A DNA stretch of 64,000 nucleotides from Planctomycetota bacterium (GCA_963205185.1 CAUJHZ010000067.1:1-64000); one strand, 5' to 3'. Counted from the stretch's first letter, positions 29,074-38,688 are shown. A program made the numbers and translations. The notes: generated from the letters alone by a model not told the origin.

Positions 29074-29524
29074 GACGTCGCTTGAGCCGGTCAGCGATGC
29101 TCGCGCCCAGTGACGCGGCTGCGAGCATGACGACGCCGTACGAAAGCCAGTAGACCGCATCGAATACGGCGAGCACGCCGAGCGTGCACGTCGGCCACGC
29201 GAATGCGGTGGCAAGCAGTCGCGGCTCCTTGGCTGTCAACAGCAGTCGTCCGATGAGTCCCGCGGCAGCGGAACTCAAAAGCCCTCCTAGCCCGATCGCA
29301 ATCACTGTGCCGAGATCTGTTCCGGATTCGACGGCGTTGAAGAGAAAAAAGCCCGGAACGCAGCCGGCGATCAATGCCAGAACATAGTACTGTACGTGGG
29401 TGCGCACCCTTTGCTTGCGCTCAAGCACAATCGCCTTGGTAGTCCACACCGGTAACCCGCACTCGGGGCAGCACTGATCCTCAGTGTGAGCTCGCAGATC
29501 GTAGTGGCAGCGGACGCAGAGCAT
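29060..29524 (-). CDS. Zinc-ribbon membrane protein
   Basis: 154 aa. The N-terminus CVRCHYDLRAHTEDQCCPECG is a Cys4 zinc ribbon of the CxYDLRG type common in planctomycetes, followed by about four hydrophobic segments (residues 45-65, 72-95, 106-124, 125-145). No enzymatic motif. It overlaps the 3' end of cysteine dioxygenase on the other strand. Function unknown. Confidence 0.7.
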   Translation of the reverse strand: MLCVRCHYDLRAHTEDQCCPECGLPVWTTKAIVLERKQRVRTHVQYYVLALIAGCVPGFFLFNAVESGTDLGTVIAIGLGGLLSSAAAGLIGRLLLTAKEPRLLATAFAWPTCTLGVLAVFDAVYWLSYGVVMLAAASLGASIADRLKRRPTAS

Positions 29525-29570
29525 CGACAGATGCTATCACACCGGTGGCACTGGGAACGACAGGTCTGGT

Positions 29571-29602
29571 CCATAGCCGTCGGCTTCCGCCGACGGCTAT
29601 GG
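29571..29602. terminator. 14-bp perfect hairpin between two minus-strand genes
   Basis: CCATAGCCGTCGGC, loop TTCC, GCCGACGGCTATGG, lying 3' of the VWA gene and 5' of the zinc-ribbon gene on the minus strand. No T-run, so it may act as a stabiliser rather than a classical terminator. Confidence 0.55.
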
Positions 29603-29618
29603 GCTTGTTCTTGATTGC

Positions 29619-31295
29619 TCAATCGCGACGCAAACTCGACGCATAGCGGCCGCCGATTTTTTCGGCACTGCGCACGAGGGTGATGAATTCGGCGCGGTAG
29701 CCGGCTTCGTCGAGGCCGCGCGCATCGCCGGCCAGTTCGAGTGCCAGGTCGAAGTCGGCATCACCGCGGGCGATCGAGTCGCGCAGGGTCATGCCAAACG
29801 TCGCCACAGCCGCGGCCCAGCGGAAGTCGTCTGAAGCCTGCCGCCAGTCGAGGTCGCTGTCGCGCACGGGAGCATCGAGGTAGCGGCTCGTCACGCCGTC
29901 GGGCTGCTTGTAGCGGAGTTTGACGGTGCACAGTTCACCGGATTCGAGGCCCTGCTGCGACGTGACGAACTCCGGCTCGCCCGCCGGCCGCTGGTAGCGC
30001 AGCGGATCGACGCCCCACGGCACCGGCCGGCCCGCCGGGACGATCTCGTAGAGAGCCGTCACGCGGTGCCCGGCGCCGATGTCGCCCGCGTCCTTGCGAT
30101 CGTCGTTGAAATCGCGGTCGGCCAGAGCGCGGTTCTCGTAGCCGATGAGTCGGTAGCCCGAGACGGTGGCGGGATTGAACTCGACCTGGATCTTTACGTC
30201 TTTGGCGACGGTTTCGAGGGTGCTGCCCGCCTGTTCGCAGAGCACGCGGCGGGCCTCGTGAAAGGTGTCGAGGTAGGCGTACACGCCGTTGCCGCGATCG
30301 GCGATGCTTTCCATCATGGCTTCGTTGAGGTTGCCGCGGCCGACGCCAAGTACGGTGAGGTAGATCTGGCTCTGGGCCTTGCAGGCGATGAGATCGAGCA
30401 GGACCTGGTCGCTGGTCATGCCGACGTTGAAGTCGCCGTCGGTCGCGAGCAGCACGCGGTTGATGCCGCCGGGAATGAAGTGGTGCTCGGCGACTTCGTA
30501 GGCGAGTTGGATGCCTGAAGCGCCGTTGGTGCTTCCGCGCGCGCACAGATCATCGATGGTGTGCAGGATGGAGCCGCGATGGGCTATGGCGGTCGAAGGC
30601 AGGGCGACGCCGCTGCGTCCGGCGTAGGTAACGATGGCCACGCGATCGTCATCGCGCAACTCATCCACGAGCAGGCGCATGCCCTTCTTGATGAGCGGCA
30701 GGCGGTCTTCAGGCTCCATCGAGCCGGACACGTCGAGCAGGAACACGAGATTGGCCGGCGGCCGCTGTGCCTGGTCGGCCTCGCGGGCCGCGAGGTGCAC
30801 GCGCATGAGGCGATGCTCGGGCGTCCACGGGCAGGAGGCCACTTCGGTGTGCACGGCGAACGGCTGGCCGTCGCTGGGCGGCGCATCGGCGTAGGAGAAG
30901 TAGTTGATCATCTCTTCAACGCGCACGGCGCTTTGGGGCGGCCGTTCGCCGTCGCTGATGAAGCGGCGGACATTGGAATATGAGCCCGTGTCGACATCCA
31001 CCGCGAAGGTGGACAGCGGCCGCTCGGTCACCCGGGCGAACGGCTGCTCGGCGACCCGCTCGTAGCGATCCCGGCCGGGCGTCGGCTGCCCATAGCGGTA
31101 ATCATGATGCGTTGAGGTGGGGCTCCATCGCGCATATGAATCGTGGATTCCCGAGGGCGTGTACGAGAGGCCGGGCGCCGGCCGGGACTCGGTTGCCGTG
31201 TACGTGTTGGTGCAGCCCGGCAGCAGGGCGGCCGTAGAAAAGCCCAGGCCCATCACCGCCGCCAACGTCAGCCTTCGATTTGGTGTGCCACTCAC
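29619..31295 (-). CDS. VWA-domain lipoprotein, YfbK-like
   Basis: 558 aa. Lipobox LLPGC with Cys28 as the lipidated residue. A YfbK-type N-terminal domain (STFAVDVDTGSYSNVRRFI, VRVEEMINYFSY) is followed by a von Willebrand A domain with MIDAS DVSGS (188-192), then the YfbK C-terminal extension. The GTG start at 31295 is supported by AAGGAG 7 bases upstream and gives a proper lipoprotein signal. VWA domains bind metal and partner proteins; the precise function is unknown. The gene is divergent from the histidine kinase gene with about 240 bases between. Confidence 0.85.
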   Translation of the reverse strand: MSGTPNRRLTLAAVMGLGFSTAALLPGCTNTYTATESRPAPGLSYTPSGIHDSYARWSPTSTHHDYRYGQPTPGRDRYERVAEQPFARVTERPLSTFAVDVDTGSYSNVRRFISDGERPPQSAVRVEEMINYFSYADAPPSDGQPFAVHTEVASCPWTPEHRLMRVHLAAREADQAQRPPANLVFLLDVSGSMEPEDRLPLIKKGMRLLVDELRDDDRVAIVTYAGRSGVALPSTAIAHRGSILHTIDDLCARGSTNGASGIQLAYEVAEHHFIPGGINRVLLATDGDFNVGMTSDQVLLDLIACKAQSQIYLTVLGVGRGNLNEAMMESIADRGNGVYAYLDTFHEARRVLCEQAGSTLETVAKDVKIQVEFNPATVSGYRLIGYENRALADRDFNDDRKDAGDIGAGHRVTALYEIVPAGRPVPWGVDPLRYQRPAGEPEFVTSQQGLESGELCTVKLRYKQPDGVTSRYLDAPVRDSDLDWRQASDDFRWAAAVATFGMTLRDSIARGDADFDLALELAGDARGLDEAGYRAEFITLVRSAEKIGGRYASSLRRD

Positions 31296-31536
31296 GCTCT
31301 GCTCCTTCCGGTGGGTGCGAAATGCATGGCGCCCGCCCCCTCGGGCGGTCTCCGCCATGAAGACGCGGGTCGCGGCGGGATATTCCCCGCAAGCGGGAGG
31401 TCCGCCGACGGGCTGGCGTGTTCGGGCCGGGATGGCGGAACCGGGCCAGCCGCCCCGATTCCCCCGAGCGGGGTAGAACCGGACCTGATCGCAGGCGAGA
31501 ATAGATCGTTCGTGCATACTTGGGGTCCACGCGCGG

Positions 31537-33747
31537 ATGGCAACACATCTTCGAGGCTCGCGGGTGCTGGTGCCGGCCACGGTATTTCTGGTGGTGGGCG
31601 GACTGTTTGCGGCGCTGTGGTGCGTCGTCAGCGAGCAGGATGCGCGGGAGATCCACCTGCGGAGCCAGCTGTCTTCCGAACAGGTGGCGGTGCGGATCAA
31701 GGAGAAGGTCGAAGTCTGCTTCAATGTGCTCCGGCAGTTCCGCGAGGACTGGGACCGGGGGCAGGTGAATTCGCGCGAGCAGTTTGAGCAGCAGTCGGAA
31801 GGGATCCTGGAGTTCTTTCCCGGGATCGTGGCGCTCGAACTGGTGGACGACACCGGCGCCGTCATCTGGACGATGCCGCAGGTCGATGAGGCCGGACCGC
31901 GACGGCGGCGCAACGTGGACCTTAACCCGACGGCGCGCGAGGCGTTTCGCCAGGCGGCTTTGAGCGATTCGATGTGCGTCACTCCGCTGCTCGATCTGAG
32001 CGACCGCCTGCAGGGAGTCGTCGCGTATCTGCCGATTCGCACTCAGCCCGACCGCCTCATCGGCGCCTCCATTCTCGCGCCGGCGCTGATCGAGAGTTCG
32101 CTTTCCGACGCGCTCAAGGGGTCCTTTCGCTGGGTCGTCTACGACGGAGAAGAGGTCTTGTATGACTCGATACCCGACGCAGGCGGCGGCGTGGGGGCGA
32201 TGTTCGCGTTCTCGCCGTCGTTCGCCGTTGCCGACCGGCAGTGGACCGTGGCGCTGACGCCGATGGATGGGGTGACGGGGGGCGTGCAGCAGATGGGCAC
32301 GCATCTCATTCTCGTGTTCGGCCTGCTGGCGGCGGTAGGGGTGACTCTTGTTTCCTCGCGTCTCATGTCGAGCCAGGAGCGGCTGCGCGACAACGAAGAG
32401 CGGCTGCGCGCCGTGGCCGAACACATCCCCGGCGTCGTGTACTCGTACGAATCGTCGCCGGGCCGGCCGCGCTCGCTCATCTACCTCGGCCCGGGGCTGG
32501 ACATGATTCTCGGGCCGCAGACGGCCGCGCGCGTGGAGGAGCGATTCGACACGCTGTTCGAACTGCTGCATCCGGATGATCAGCCGCACATCACCGAGGC
32601 CGCCGCCCGCGGCGCTGCCCGGGGTGAAACGGTGGATTGCGAGGCGCGGCTGCTGACCGACGACGGCACGTACCGCTGGATCCGCTCGCTCAGCCGGCCG
32701 CTGGTCGTGGATCGCGACCGGACGCGCTGGCACATCGTGCTCATCGACATTTCCGAGCACCGCCGCGCCCTCGATGCGCTGCGCGAGAGCGAGGAGCGCT
32801 ACCGGCTGCTGGTCGAGTCGAGCCCCGTGGGCGTGATGATTCACCGCGGGATGAAGTTCGAGTTCGTGAATCCGGCGGCGGCGCGGCTGCTGGGCTACGA
32901 CCGGGCTGAAGATCTCATCGGCCAGCACATCAACGTCACCATTCCCGCCGATTCCCGCGAGACGGTACGCGAGCGGATTCGTCAACTGGACGCTGACTAC
33001 GCCCCGCACCGGTATAGCGACGAGCGCCTGCTGCGGCGCGATGGCAACGAGATTGACGTCGAGGTGATCGCCAGCACGATCAACTTCGGCGGCGAGCCGG
33101 CCCGGCAGGTGCTGATCCTCGACACCACCGAACAGCGCCAGATCGAGCAGCGCCAGCGCCTGCTCATGCAGGAACTCGACCACCGCGTGAAGAACAACCT
33201 CGCGTCGGTGCTCGCCCTGCTCGATCAGACCGCCGCCAGCACGAGCGACATCAACGAGTTCCGCGCCCGGTTCGCGAATCGCATCAAGGCGATGGCGCGG
33301 ACGCACGAGATGCTCGCGCGGGCCAAGTGGAGCGGCGTGCGGATGATCGACACGATTCAGTTGTGCCTGGCGCCGCTCATCGTGGAGGGTTCGGACCGCA
33401 TTCGCGTCAGCGGCCCGTCGCTGCTCGTGCGGCCTCGCCCGGCGGTGCCGCTGGGCCTGGCGCTGCACGAACTGGCGACCAACGCGCTCAAGTACGGCTC
33501 GCTCTCGACTCCGGGCGGACGCATCGACATCTCCTGGACGCGCGACAACGGCAGCGTCTCCATCTGCTGGTCGGAGAGCGGGGGGCCGCCGGCGCAGAGC
33601 CCGGCCGAACTCGGCGTGGGGCTGCGTCTCGTGCGCGGGCTGGTCGAGTTTGAACTCGGCGGCAGCGCTGCCTTTGACTTCACCTCCGATGGTCTTGTGT
33701 GCACGCTGCGCATCGATTCCGCGGCCCTGACGCAAGAGCCCGCCTGA
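31537..33747 (+). CDS. PAS-domain sensor histidine kinase (HWE/HisKA_2 type)
   Basis: 736 aa. A membrane segment at 10-30, a periplasmic sensor region (about 31-245) and a second membrane segment (about 250-275) are followed by two PAS domains (about 290-410 and 420-530) and a HisKA_2/HWE kinase core. The phosphoacceptor is His549 in QELDHRVKNNLASVLALL. The ATPase part has HELATNALKYGSLS and a G-box-like GVGLRLVRGL. No response regulator is adjacent. A perfect inverted repeat covers its stop codon. The sensed signal is unknown. Confidence 0.88.
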   Translation: MATHLRGSRVLVPATVFLVVGGLFAALWCVVSEQDAREIHLRSQLSSEQVAVRIKEKVEVCFNVLRQFREDWDRGQVNSREQFEQQSEGILEFFPGIVALELVDDTGAVIWTMPQVDEAGPRRRRNVDLNPTAREAFRQAALSDSMCVTPLLDLSDRLQGVVAYLPIRTQPDRLIGASILAPALIESSLSDALKGSFRWVVYDGEEVLYDSIPDAGGGVGAMFAFSPSFAVADRQWTVALTPMDGVTGGVQQMGTHLILVFGLLAAVGVTLVSSRLMSSQERLRDNEERLRAVAEHIPGVVYSYESSPGRPRSLIYLGPGLDMILGPQTAARVEERFDTLFELLHPDDQPHITEAAARGAARGETVDCEARLLTDDGTYRWIRSLSRPLVVDRDRTRWHIVLIDISEHRRALDALRESEERYRLLVESSPVGVMIHRGMKFEFVNPAAARLLGYDRAEDLIGQHINVTIPADSRETVRERIRQLDADYAPHRYSDERLLRRDGNEIDVEVIASTINFGGEPARQVLILDTTEQRQIEQRQRLLMQELDHRVKNNLASVLALLDQTAASTSDINEFRARFANRIKAMARTHEMLARAKWSGVRMIDTIQLCLAPLIVEGSDRIRVSGPSLLVRPRPAVPLGLALHELATNALKYGSLSTPGGRIDISWTRDNGSVSICWSESGGPPAQSPAELGVGLRLVRGLVEFELGGSAAFDFTSDGLVCTLRIDSAALTQEPA

Positions 33748-33762
33748 CGATCAGGCGGGCTC
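33736..33762. terminator. Inverted repeat spanning the kinase stop codon
   Basis: GAGCCCGCCTGA, loop CGA, TCAGGCGGGCTC; the TGA is the stop of the histidine kinase gene. It lies between convergent genes and could work in both directions. No T-run. Confidence 0.55.
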
Positions 33763-33805
33763 GCGGTGCGGATGAGAAGTGCAGGATTGGGTGGAGCGAA
33801 GCAGA

Positions 33806-35179
33806 TCAGCGGAACGTGTAGCGGAGCACATTGCTCACTTCGCAATGGGCCGGATCGACCGCCTGGAGATACGCGGTGCGCCCGCGGGCGGCGCCGGGTA
33901 CGTTGACGCGAAGCGTGGCCTGCTGGTCGGCGTCGGCGATCGCGCTGCCGGTGAGGCGCGGCGCTGCGATGCCGAGATTCACGCCGGGGCAGCCGGGCAC
34001 GGCCTGCGAACCGGTCGTGAAGCCGACGACGAAGTAGATGCGGCTGCCGGGCTCGGCGCTGACGGCGATGAGTTCGTTGGTGGCGCCGGCGCCTTGGCCG
34101 CGCGGCCCGAGGATGGTCAGCGTTTCAGGAATGAGCAGCACCGTCTGTGAGCCGTACATGTTCGGGTCGTCGGTGGCGTCGGCGAGGATCACGCCGGATT
34201 CGTTGATGCCCTTGGCGCGGAGCACGTGCCACTGCGAGTAATCCTGTGCGAGCAGATCGCTCAGCCAGGTGACCTGCCCGTTTTCAAAGATCCATCCCTG
34301 CTTGGGCTCCTGGAAGGATTCGTAGTTCCCGACGACCTGGCCGTGGTCGTTGACGTCGTTGGAAATCGCGCTGGAGACGGAGGGGTCCCAGTTGCCGATG
34401 TCGGTGCGCACCCACTGGCCGTTGTCCTTCGTCCAGACGACGGCGGTGTCGAAGTAGGACACCAGCGGCCCGGCGCCGACGAACATGGTGCCCGAGTCGT
34501 TGATCGCCGTGGCGAGCAGGCCGTCGAGGTACGTCGGCGTCCAGCCTGATTGACCGGGCTCCCACACCGTCGTCGCGCCGAAGTAGCGATTGCTCTGGCC
34601 GACGATGATGCCGTTCTCACTGATGTCGGTTGCCTGGCCGTAGCCGAGATCGACGTACCGGCCGTCGGTGACGACGAAGGCGTTGCCGTTGGCGTGGCCG
34701 TTGGGCGGGTAGTAGAAGCCGACGACCTGACCGCGCTCGTTGAGACCCTGGGCGTAGGTGTAACTGTCGTGCGGGTCGATGAGCCAGTGATTGGTCTGGC
34801 CATCCCAGAGGAACGCTTGCGGCCAGATGACGCCCCACTCGTACATCCAGCCGGTGATGTGGGCCTTGTCGTTGATGGCGTGGCCCGACGTGTAAATGCC
34901 CTCGATCTCGGTCAGAATGGTGACCTCGCCGTCGGCGTAGTGAAACGGGCGAACCTGCTGGTTCATGAGCACGCCGCCGGTAACCTCGTTCGAGCCGTTG
35001 AGCCCCACGCCATCGAGGCCGGTGGCGCCATTGGGCAGCGGCAGGGGCACGACGCGATAGCGGCGATCGCCCGCCGAGGCGTCGGCGGCCAGAGCGGCGC
35101 TCAGGGCAAGGGCGGAAACGAGCATCAGAGGCTGATTTCGTTGAAAGCGGGCGCGGTAGTGGTCAGGCGTGGCGTTCAT
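33806..35179 (-). CDS. Secreted HAF-repeat protein with Cys-containing C-terminal domain
   Basis: 457 aa, signal peptide 1-36 (LALSAALAADASA). The central part is a beta-propeller-like array of HAF-type repeats, each with a G-x-VVG core: AINDKAHITG, GLNERGQVVGF, ISENGIIVGQS, AINDSGTMFVG, DVNDHGQVVGN and INESGVILA. The last 100 or so residues (SAEPGSRIYFVVGF to HCEVSNVLRYTF) resemble the C-terminal domain of the three paralogues at 14.3-17.2 kb, with the final CxxSNV conserved. GAGGAA precedes the ATG. An exported, possibly surface-attached protein; function unknown. Confidence 0.75.
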   Translation of the reverse strand: MNATPDHYRARFQRNQPLMLVSALALSAALAADASAGDRRYRVVPLPLPNGATGLDGVGLNGSNEVTGGVLMNQQVRPFHYADGEVTILTEIEGIYTSGHAINDKAHITGWMYEWGVIWPQAFLWDGQTNHWLIDPHDSYTYAQGLNERGQVVGFYYPPNGHANGNAFVVTDGRYVDLGYGQATDISENGIIVGQSNRYFGATTVWEPGQSGWTPTYLDGLLATAINDSGTMFVGAGPLVSYFDTAVVWTKDNGQWVRTDIGNWDPSVSSAISNDVNDHGQVVGNYESFQEPKQGWIFENGQVTWLSDLLAQDYSQWHVLRAKGINESGVILADATDDPNMYGSQTVLLIPETLTILGPRGQGAGATNELIAVSAEPGSRIYFVVGFTTGSQAVPGCPGVNLGIAAPRLTGSAIADADQQATLRVNVPGAARGRTAYLQAVDPAHCEVSNVLRYTFR

Positions 35180-35512
35180 CAGTGGGTTCCTCGCGGCGCC
35201 GCCGGCGGCGGGCCTCGTTCACTCGGGGATTGGCGACGGTCGGCGCGGTCGTGCCCGCGCGACCCCTTGACACTGCAGCGCACATGTCCCGGCGCCGGTT
35301 GATCATTGCACTGGCCACGCCGTTTTTCGTGGGTCTCCATCGCGGCGGCGCCCGCGCCCTGCCCGGGCGCCCCGGTCAGTCCTGCAAAAAGATAAGCAGG
35401 CCGCAACCGCAGATTGAGCGGTGCGGCGCCTCACCATCCTGCCTGTTCGTGCCGACCACTGCTGGAGTTCCGGAGTCCATTGATCGGTTCGGCGGAGAGT
35501 CCGGGAAGGGCA
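35180..35512. other. Intergenic region, no gene recognised
   Basis: 333 bases between the start of the HAF-repeat gene and the end of the ABC permease gene, both on the minus strand. It probably contains the HAF gene promoter. No RNA element, repeat or convincing small gene was seen on either strand. Confidence 0.4.
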
Positions 35513-37063
35513 TCATGCTCGGCGGGCCAGCCGCTCGACGAGTCGAATGAGCAGGCTGAGCGCCACGGCCATGATGGCGGCGGGAACGGCCCCCAGCAGC
35601 GTGAGGCGCGAGTCGTTGCGGGCCAGGCCGCGCGCGATGAAATCGCCCAGCCCGCCGGCGCCGATGTAGGTCGAGAGCGTGGCAATGCCGACGGTGAGCA
35701 CCGTGGCGGCGCGGATGCCGGCGATGATCACCGGGGCCGCCAGCGGCAGTTCGATCAGGCGCAGCCGCTGCCAGGAGGACATGCCAAGTCCGTCGGCCGC
35801 TTCGATCACCTGGCGAGGCACCTCGCGCAGCCCGGTGAATGTATTGAGCACGATGGGCAGCAGCGCGTAGAGCACCAGCGCCGTCACCGCCGGGGCCGTT
35901 CCCAGCAGGCCGTAGAGTGCAAAGAGAAACGCGAGCATGGCCAGGCTCGGGATGGTCTGCACGATTTCAGTCAGCGCGAGCACGACCCCGCGCGCGGCAG
36001 CCCTGCGGTGGATGAGAACGCCCAGCGGCACGCCGATGAGCATTGCGATGACCACGCCCAGCGCCGTGAGGACGGCGTGTTCGACAATCTTGCGCGCCAC
36101 CTCGCCGCGCCGCTCGACCGCCAGCGACAGCACGCCGCGTTCGTCGCCGGCGGCTGGCTCAAGCCGATCCTCCGGCGCGGCGACCGAGCCGAGCCGCAGA
36201 TCGATCCACTCACGCGCGACTTCGGCAGGCGAGCGCTTGAGCACATCCACGGCGTAGTTCATCCGGCGCATCGAATCGTCGTCGATCGTTCCCGCCAGCG
36301 TCGCAAGCACTTCGCGCACGCGAGGGTGCGCTGCGAGCACCTCGCTGCGAACAATCGGCGCGGCGTCATAAGGCGGAAAGAACGACTGATCATCTTCGAG
36401 CACCGTCAGGTTGTACTCGGCGATGCGCCCGTCGGTCGAAAACGCGCAAATCACATCAACCTGGCCCTGCGCCAGCGCGTCATACATGAGGCCGGGATCG
36501 AGATCCATCGTCCGCCCGAGCACAAAGCCATAGCGATCGGCCAGGCCGGGGTACCCGTCGGGCCGTTCCATGAATTCGGAGGTGAAGCCGGCGCGCAGCT
36601 CCGACGCATCCGCCGCCAGGTCGCTGATGGTGTTCCAGCCGTACTCTTGTGCATTGTCCGCTCGGACCGCGATCGCGTAGCTGTTGTTGAACCCGATGGG
36701 CGGCAGCCACTCGAGATCGAACTGCCGGCGATAGCCGGCGGCCACGGCGCGGTACGCGCGGTCGGGGTTGCTGATGACTTCGCGCTTGAGGATGTCGAGC
36801 AGGCCGGTGCCGGTGTATTCGACGTAGCAGTCGAGTTCGCCGCTCATGAGCGCGGTGTGGCAGATGTCGGTGCCGCTCAGGCCGAAGCGCCGTTGCACGC
36901 GAAGATCGGTGCCGCGCTCGAGCAACTGGGCGATGAGTTCGCCGAGGATTTCCTGCTCGGTGAAGTTCTTGGAGCCAATGCGGATGGTCTCGGTGCGCTG
37001 CGCTTGCGCTCCGGAGGCGATGGCGCACAGCGCGATGAGGATGCACAAGCATGATCGGGTCAC
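35513..37063 (-). CDS. ABC importer: substrate-binding protein fused to permease (OpuC/QAT family)
   Basis: 516 aa. Signal peptide 1-22, then a type F/OpuAC-like binding domain (IGSKNFTEQEILGELIAQLL, DICHTALMSGELDCYVEYTGTG) to about residue 290. A MetI-like permease with about five to six helices and the EAA-type loop EAADGLGMSSWQRLRLIELP follows. In the commonly described fusions of this family the permease comes first and the binding protein second; here the order is reversed. Substrates of the family are quaternary amines such as glycine betaine, choline or carnitine, and ergothioneine. The GTG start at 37063 overlaps the ATPase stop (GTGA), so the two are translationally coupled. Confidence 0.87.
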   Translation of the reverse strand: MTRSCLCILIALCAIASGAQAQRTETIRIGSKNFTEQEILGELIAQLLERGTDLRVQRRFGLSGTDICHTALMSGELDCYVEYTGTGLLDILKREVISNPDRAYRAVAAGYRRQFDLEWLPPIGFNNSYAIAVRADNAQEYGWNTISDLAADASELRAGFTSEFMERPDGYPGLADRYGFVLGRTMDLDPGLMYDALAQGQVDVICAFSTDGRIAEYNLTVLEDDQSFFPPYDAAPIVRSEVLAAHPRVREVLATLAGTIDDDSMRRMNYAVDVLKRSPAEVAREWIDLRLGSVAAPEDRLEPAAGDERGVLSLAVERRGEVARKIVEHAVLTALGVVIAMLIGVPLGVLIHRRAAARGVVLALTEIVQTIPSLAMLAFLFALYGLLGTAPAVTALVLYALLPIVLNTFTGLREVPRQVIEAADGLGMSSWQRLRLIELPLAAPVIIAGIRAATVLTVGIATLSTYIGAGGLGDFIARGLARNDSRLTLLGAVPAAIMAVALSLLIRLVERLARRA

Positions 37064-37818
37064 GTGGACGCCTCGATCAGCTGTGCCTGACGCCGGGCGT
37101 GCTCGAACAGGTCGGTGACAAACGGCGTGGCGGGTGCATGGAGCAGTTCGCCGGGCTCGCCGATCTGTTCGAGCCGGCCGGCGTTCATCACGCCGATGCG
37201 GTCGGCCAGGCGCAGCGCCTCGAAGAGGTCATGGGTGACGAAGATGATGGTCTTGTTGAGTGTCCGCCGCAGGTCGATCAGTTCGCGCTGCAACTGGTCG
37301 CGCGTGACGGCGTCGAGGGCGCCGAAGGGTTCATCCATGAGCAGGTACTTGGGATCGGCCGCCAGGGCGCGCGCGATGCCGATGCGCTGCTGCTGCCCGC
37401 CCGAGAGACGGCGCGGCAGTCGCTGGCCATAGGTTCTCGCCTCGAGGCCGACGAGTTCGAGCAGTTCCGCCGACCGCTGCCGCCGCTTCTCGAGGCTCCA
37501 GCCGAGCAGGCGCGGCACGATCTCGACGTTTTCCGCAGCGGTCATGTGCGGGAACAGCCCGATGTCCTGAAACACGTAGCCGATCGATCGGCGCAGTTCG
37601 AGCAGATCGACACTTTGCACCTCCCGGCCGTCCACTTCGATGCGGCCGCCCGTCGGCTCGACGAGGCGGTTGATCATCTTGAGCGTGGTCGTCTTGCCGC
37701 AGCCTGAAGCGCCCAGCAGCACGAGGGTCTCGCCTTCGTTGACTTCGAGGCTCACGTCGCGCACCGCGAATGTCCGGCCGGCGTCGAAAGATTTGGTGAG
37801 GTGTTCAATGCGAATCAC
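37060..37818 (-). CDS. ABC transporter ATP-binding protein (OpuC/ProV family, no CBS domains)
   Basis: 252 aa. Walker A GASGCGKTTT, Q-loop YVFQDIGLFPHMT, signature LSGGQQQRIGIARAL, Walker B YLLMDEPFGALDA and H-loop FVTHD. The proline/betaine-type pattern IGLFPHMTAAENV fits OpuCA/ProV, but the C-terminal CBS pair used for ionic-strength sensing is absent. GTG 37818 is chosen because GGAGG lies 9 bases upstream; a TTG 33 bases earlier lacks one. It is the first gene of a two-gene operon with the fused binding protein/permease. Confidence 0.88.
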   Translation of the reverse strand: MIRIEHLTKSFDAGRTFAVRDVSLEVNEGETLVLLGASGCGKTTTLKMINRLVEPTGGRIEVDGREVQSVDLLELRRSIGYVFQDIGLFPHMTAAENVEIVPRLLGWSLEKRRQRSAELLELVGLEARTYGQRLPRRLSGGQQQRIGIARALAADPKYLLMDEPFGALDAVTRDQLQRELIDLRRTLNKTIIFVTHDLFEALRLADRIGVMNAGRLEQIGEPGELLHAPATPFVTDLFEHARRQAQLIEAST

Positions 37819-38017
37819 TCGCGCGGTCCTCCGGGCGCGGTGGAATGACAAAGCAGTGATGTGGTTCAGGGAGTTTTAGGCGGCGATTCGCGCGGCAGAG
37901 GAAGAAATCCCAAACAGGTGATTCGCCCTGACGGCACGAATCGGCCAGGCGCGCTACAGATCATGCAGCCATGGGCGGCCGCATCGCCGGCCATCCCGAG
38001 ATGAAGGAGAGACTTCC

Positions 38018-38674
38018 ATGCTTCGCCATAACCTGCCCGGTCTCGCGATTCTGCTGGCGGCGCTGACGCTCACTGGCTGTCAGAAGGCCTACTACGGAAC
38101 GATGGAGGCGTTCGGCGTGCACAAGCGCGAGATCCTCGTCGATCGCGTCGAGGAGGCTCGCGATGACCAGGAAGAGGCGAAAGAGGAGTTCCAGACGGCG
38201 CTGGACAAGTTCACCTCCGTCGTGACGGTGCCGTCGAGCGAACTGCGGGCCAAGTACGATGAACTCAACGCGCAACTCAAACGATGCGACGGCAAGGCCG
38301 AGGATGTGCGCGATCGCATCGCCGCGATCGAAAGTGTCGCCGAGGCGCTCTTTACCGAGTGGGAAGCGGAACTCGAGCAGTATTCGAGCGCCGATCTTCG
38401 CCGGCGCAGCGAGGCGACGCTCGAACAGACGCGCGAACGCTACGACGACCTGATGGCCGCGATGAAACGCGCCGAGTCGAAGATGGAGCCGGTGCTCGTC
38501 GCATTCAACGACCAGGTGCTCTTTCTCAAGCACAACCTCAACGCGCAGGCGATCGCGTCGCTGCAGGGCGAAGTGGCCGGTATCGAGCAGGACGTGGCGG
38601 CGCTGATTGCAGAGATGACCGCGGCGATCGCCGAAGCGAACGAATTCATCAGCCAGATGAACGACGAGAGTTAG
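38018..38674 (+). CDS. DUF2959-family lipoprotein
   Basis: 218 aa. Lipobox LTGC with Cys near residue 21, then a helical protein (KAYYGTMEAFGVHKREILVDRVEEARDDQ is the family's N-terminal hallmark; only the first part is needed for recognition). Strong coiled-coil propensity between 40 and 160. Function unknown; periplasmic. AAGGAGAG lies about 8 bases before the ATG. It is convergent with the EF-hand gene, with a hairpin between. Confidence 0.85.
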   Translation: MLRHNLPGLAILLAALTLTGCQKAYYGTMEAFGVHKREILVDRVEEARDDQEEAKEEFQTALDKFTSVVTVPSSELRAKYDELNAQLKRCDGKAEDVRDRIAAIESVAEALFTEWEAELEQYSSADLRRRSEATLEQTRERYDDLMAAMKRAESKMEPVLVAFNDQVLFLKHNLNAQAIASLQGEVAGIEQDVAALIAEMTAAIAEANEFISQMNDES

Positions 38675-38688
38675 GCCCTGCGCAAAGA

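Noticed and set aside
35180-35512. Possible riboswitch or small gene in the 333-base gap upstream of the HAF-repeat gene
   Set aside because: No conserved motif, no hairpin plus T-run and no convincing coding frame were found on either strand.
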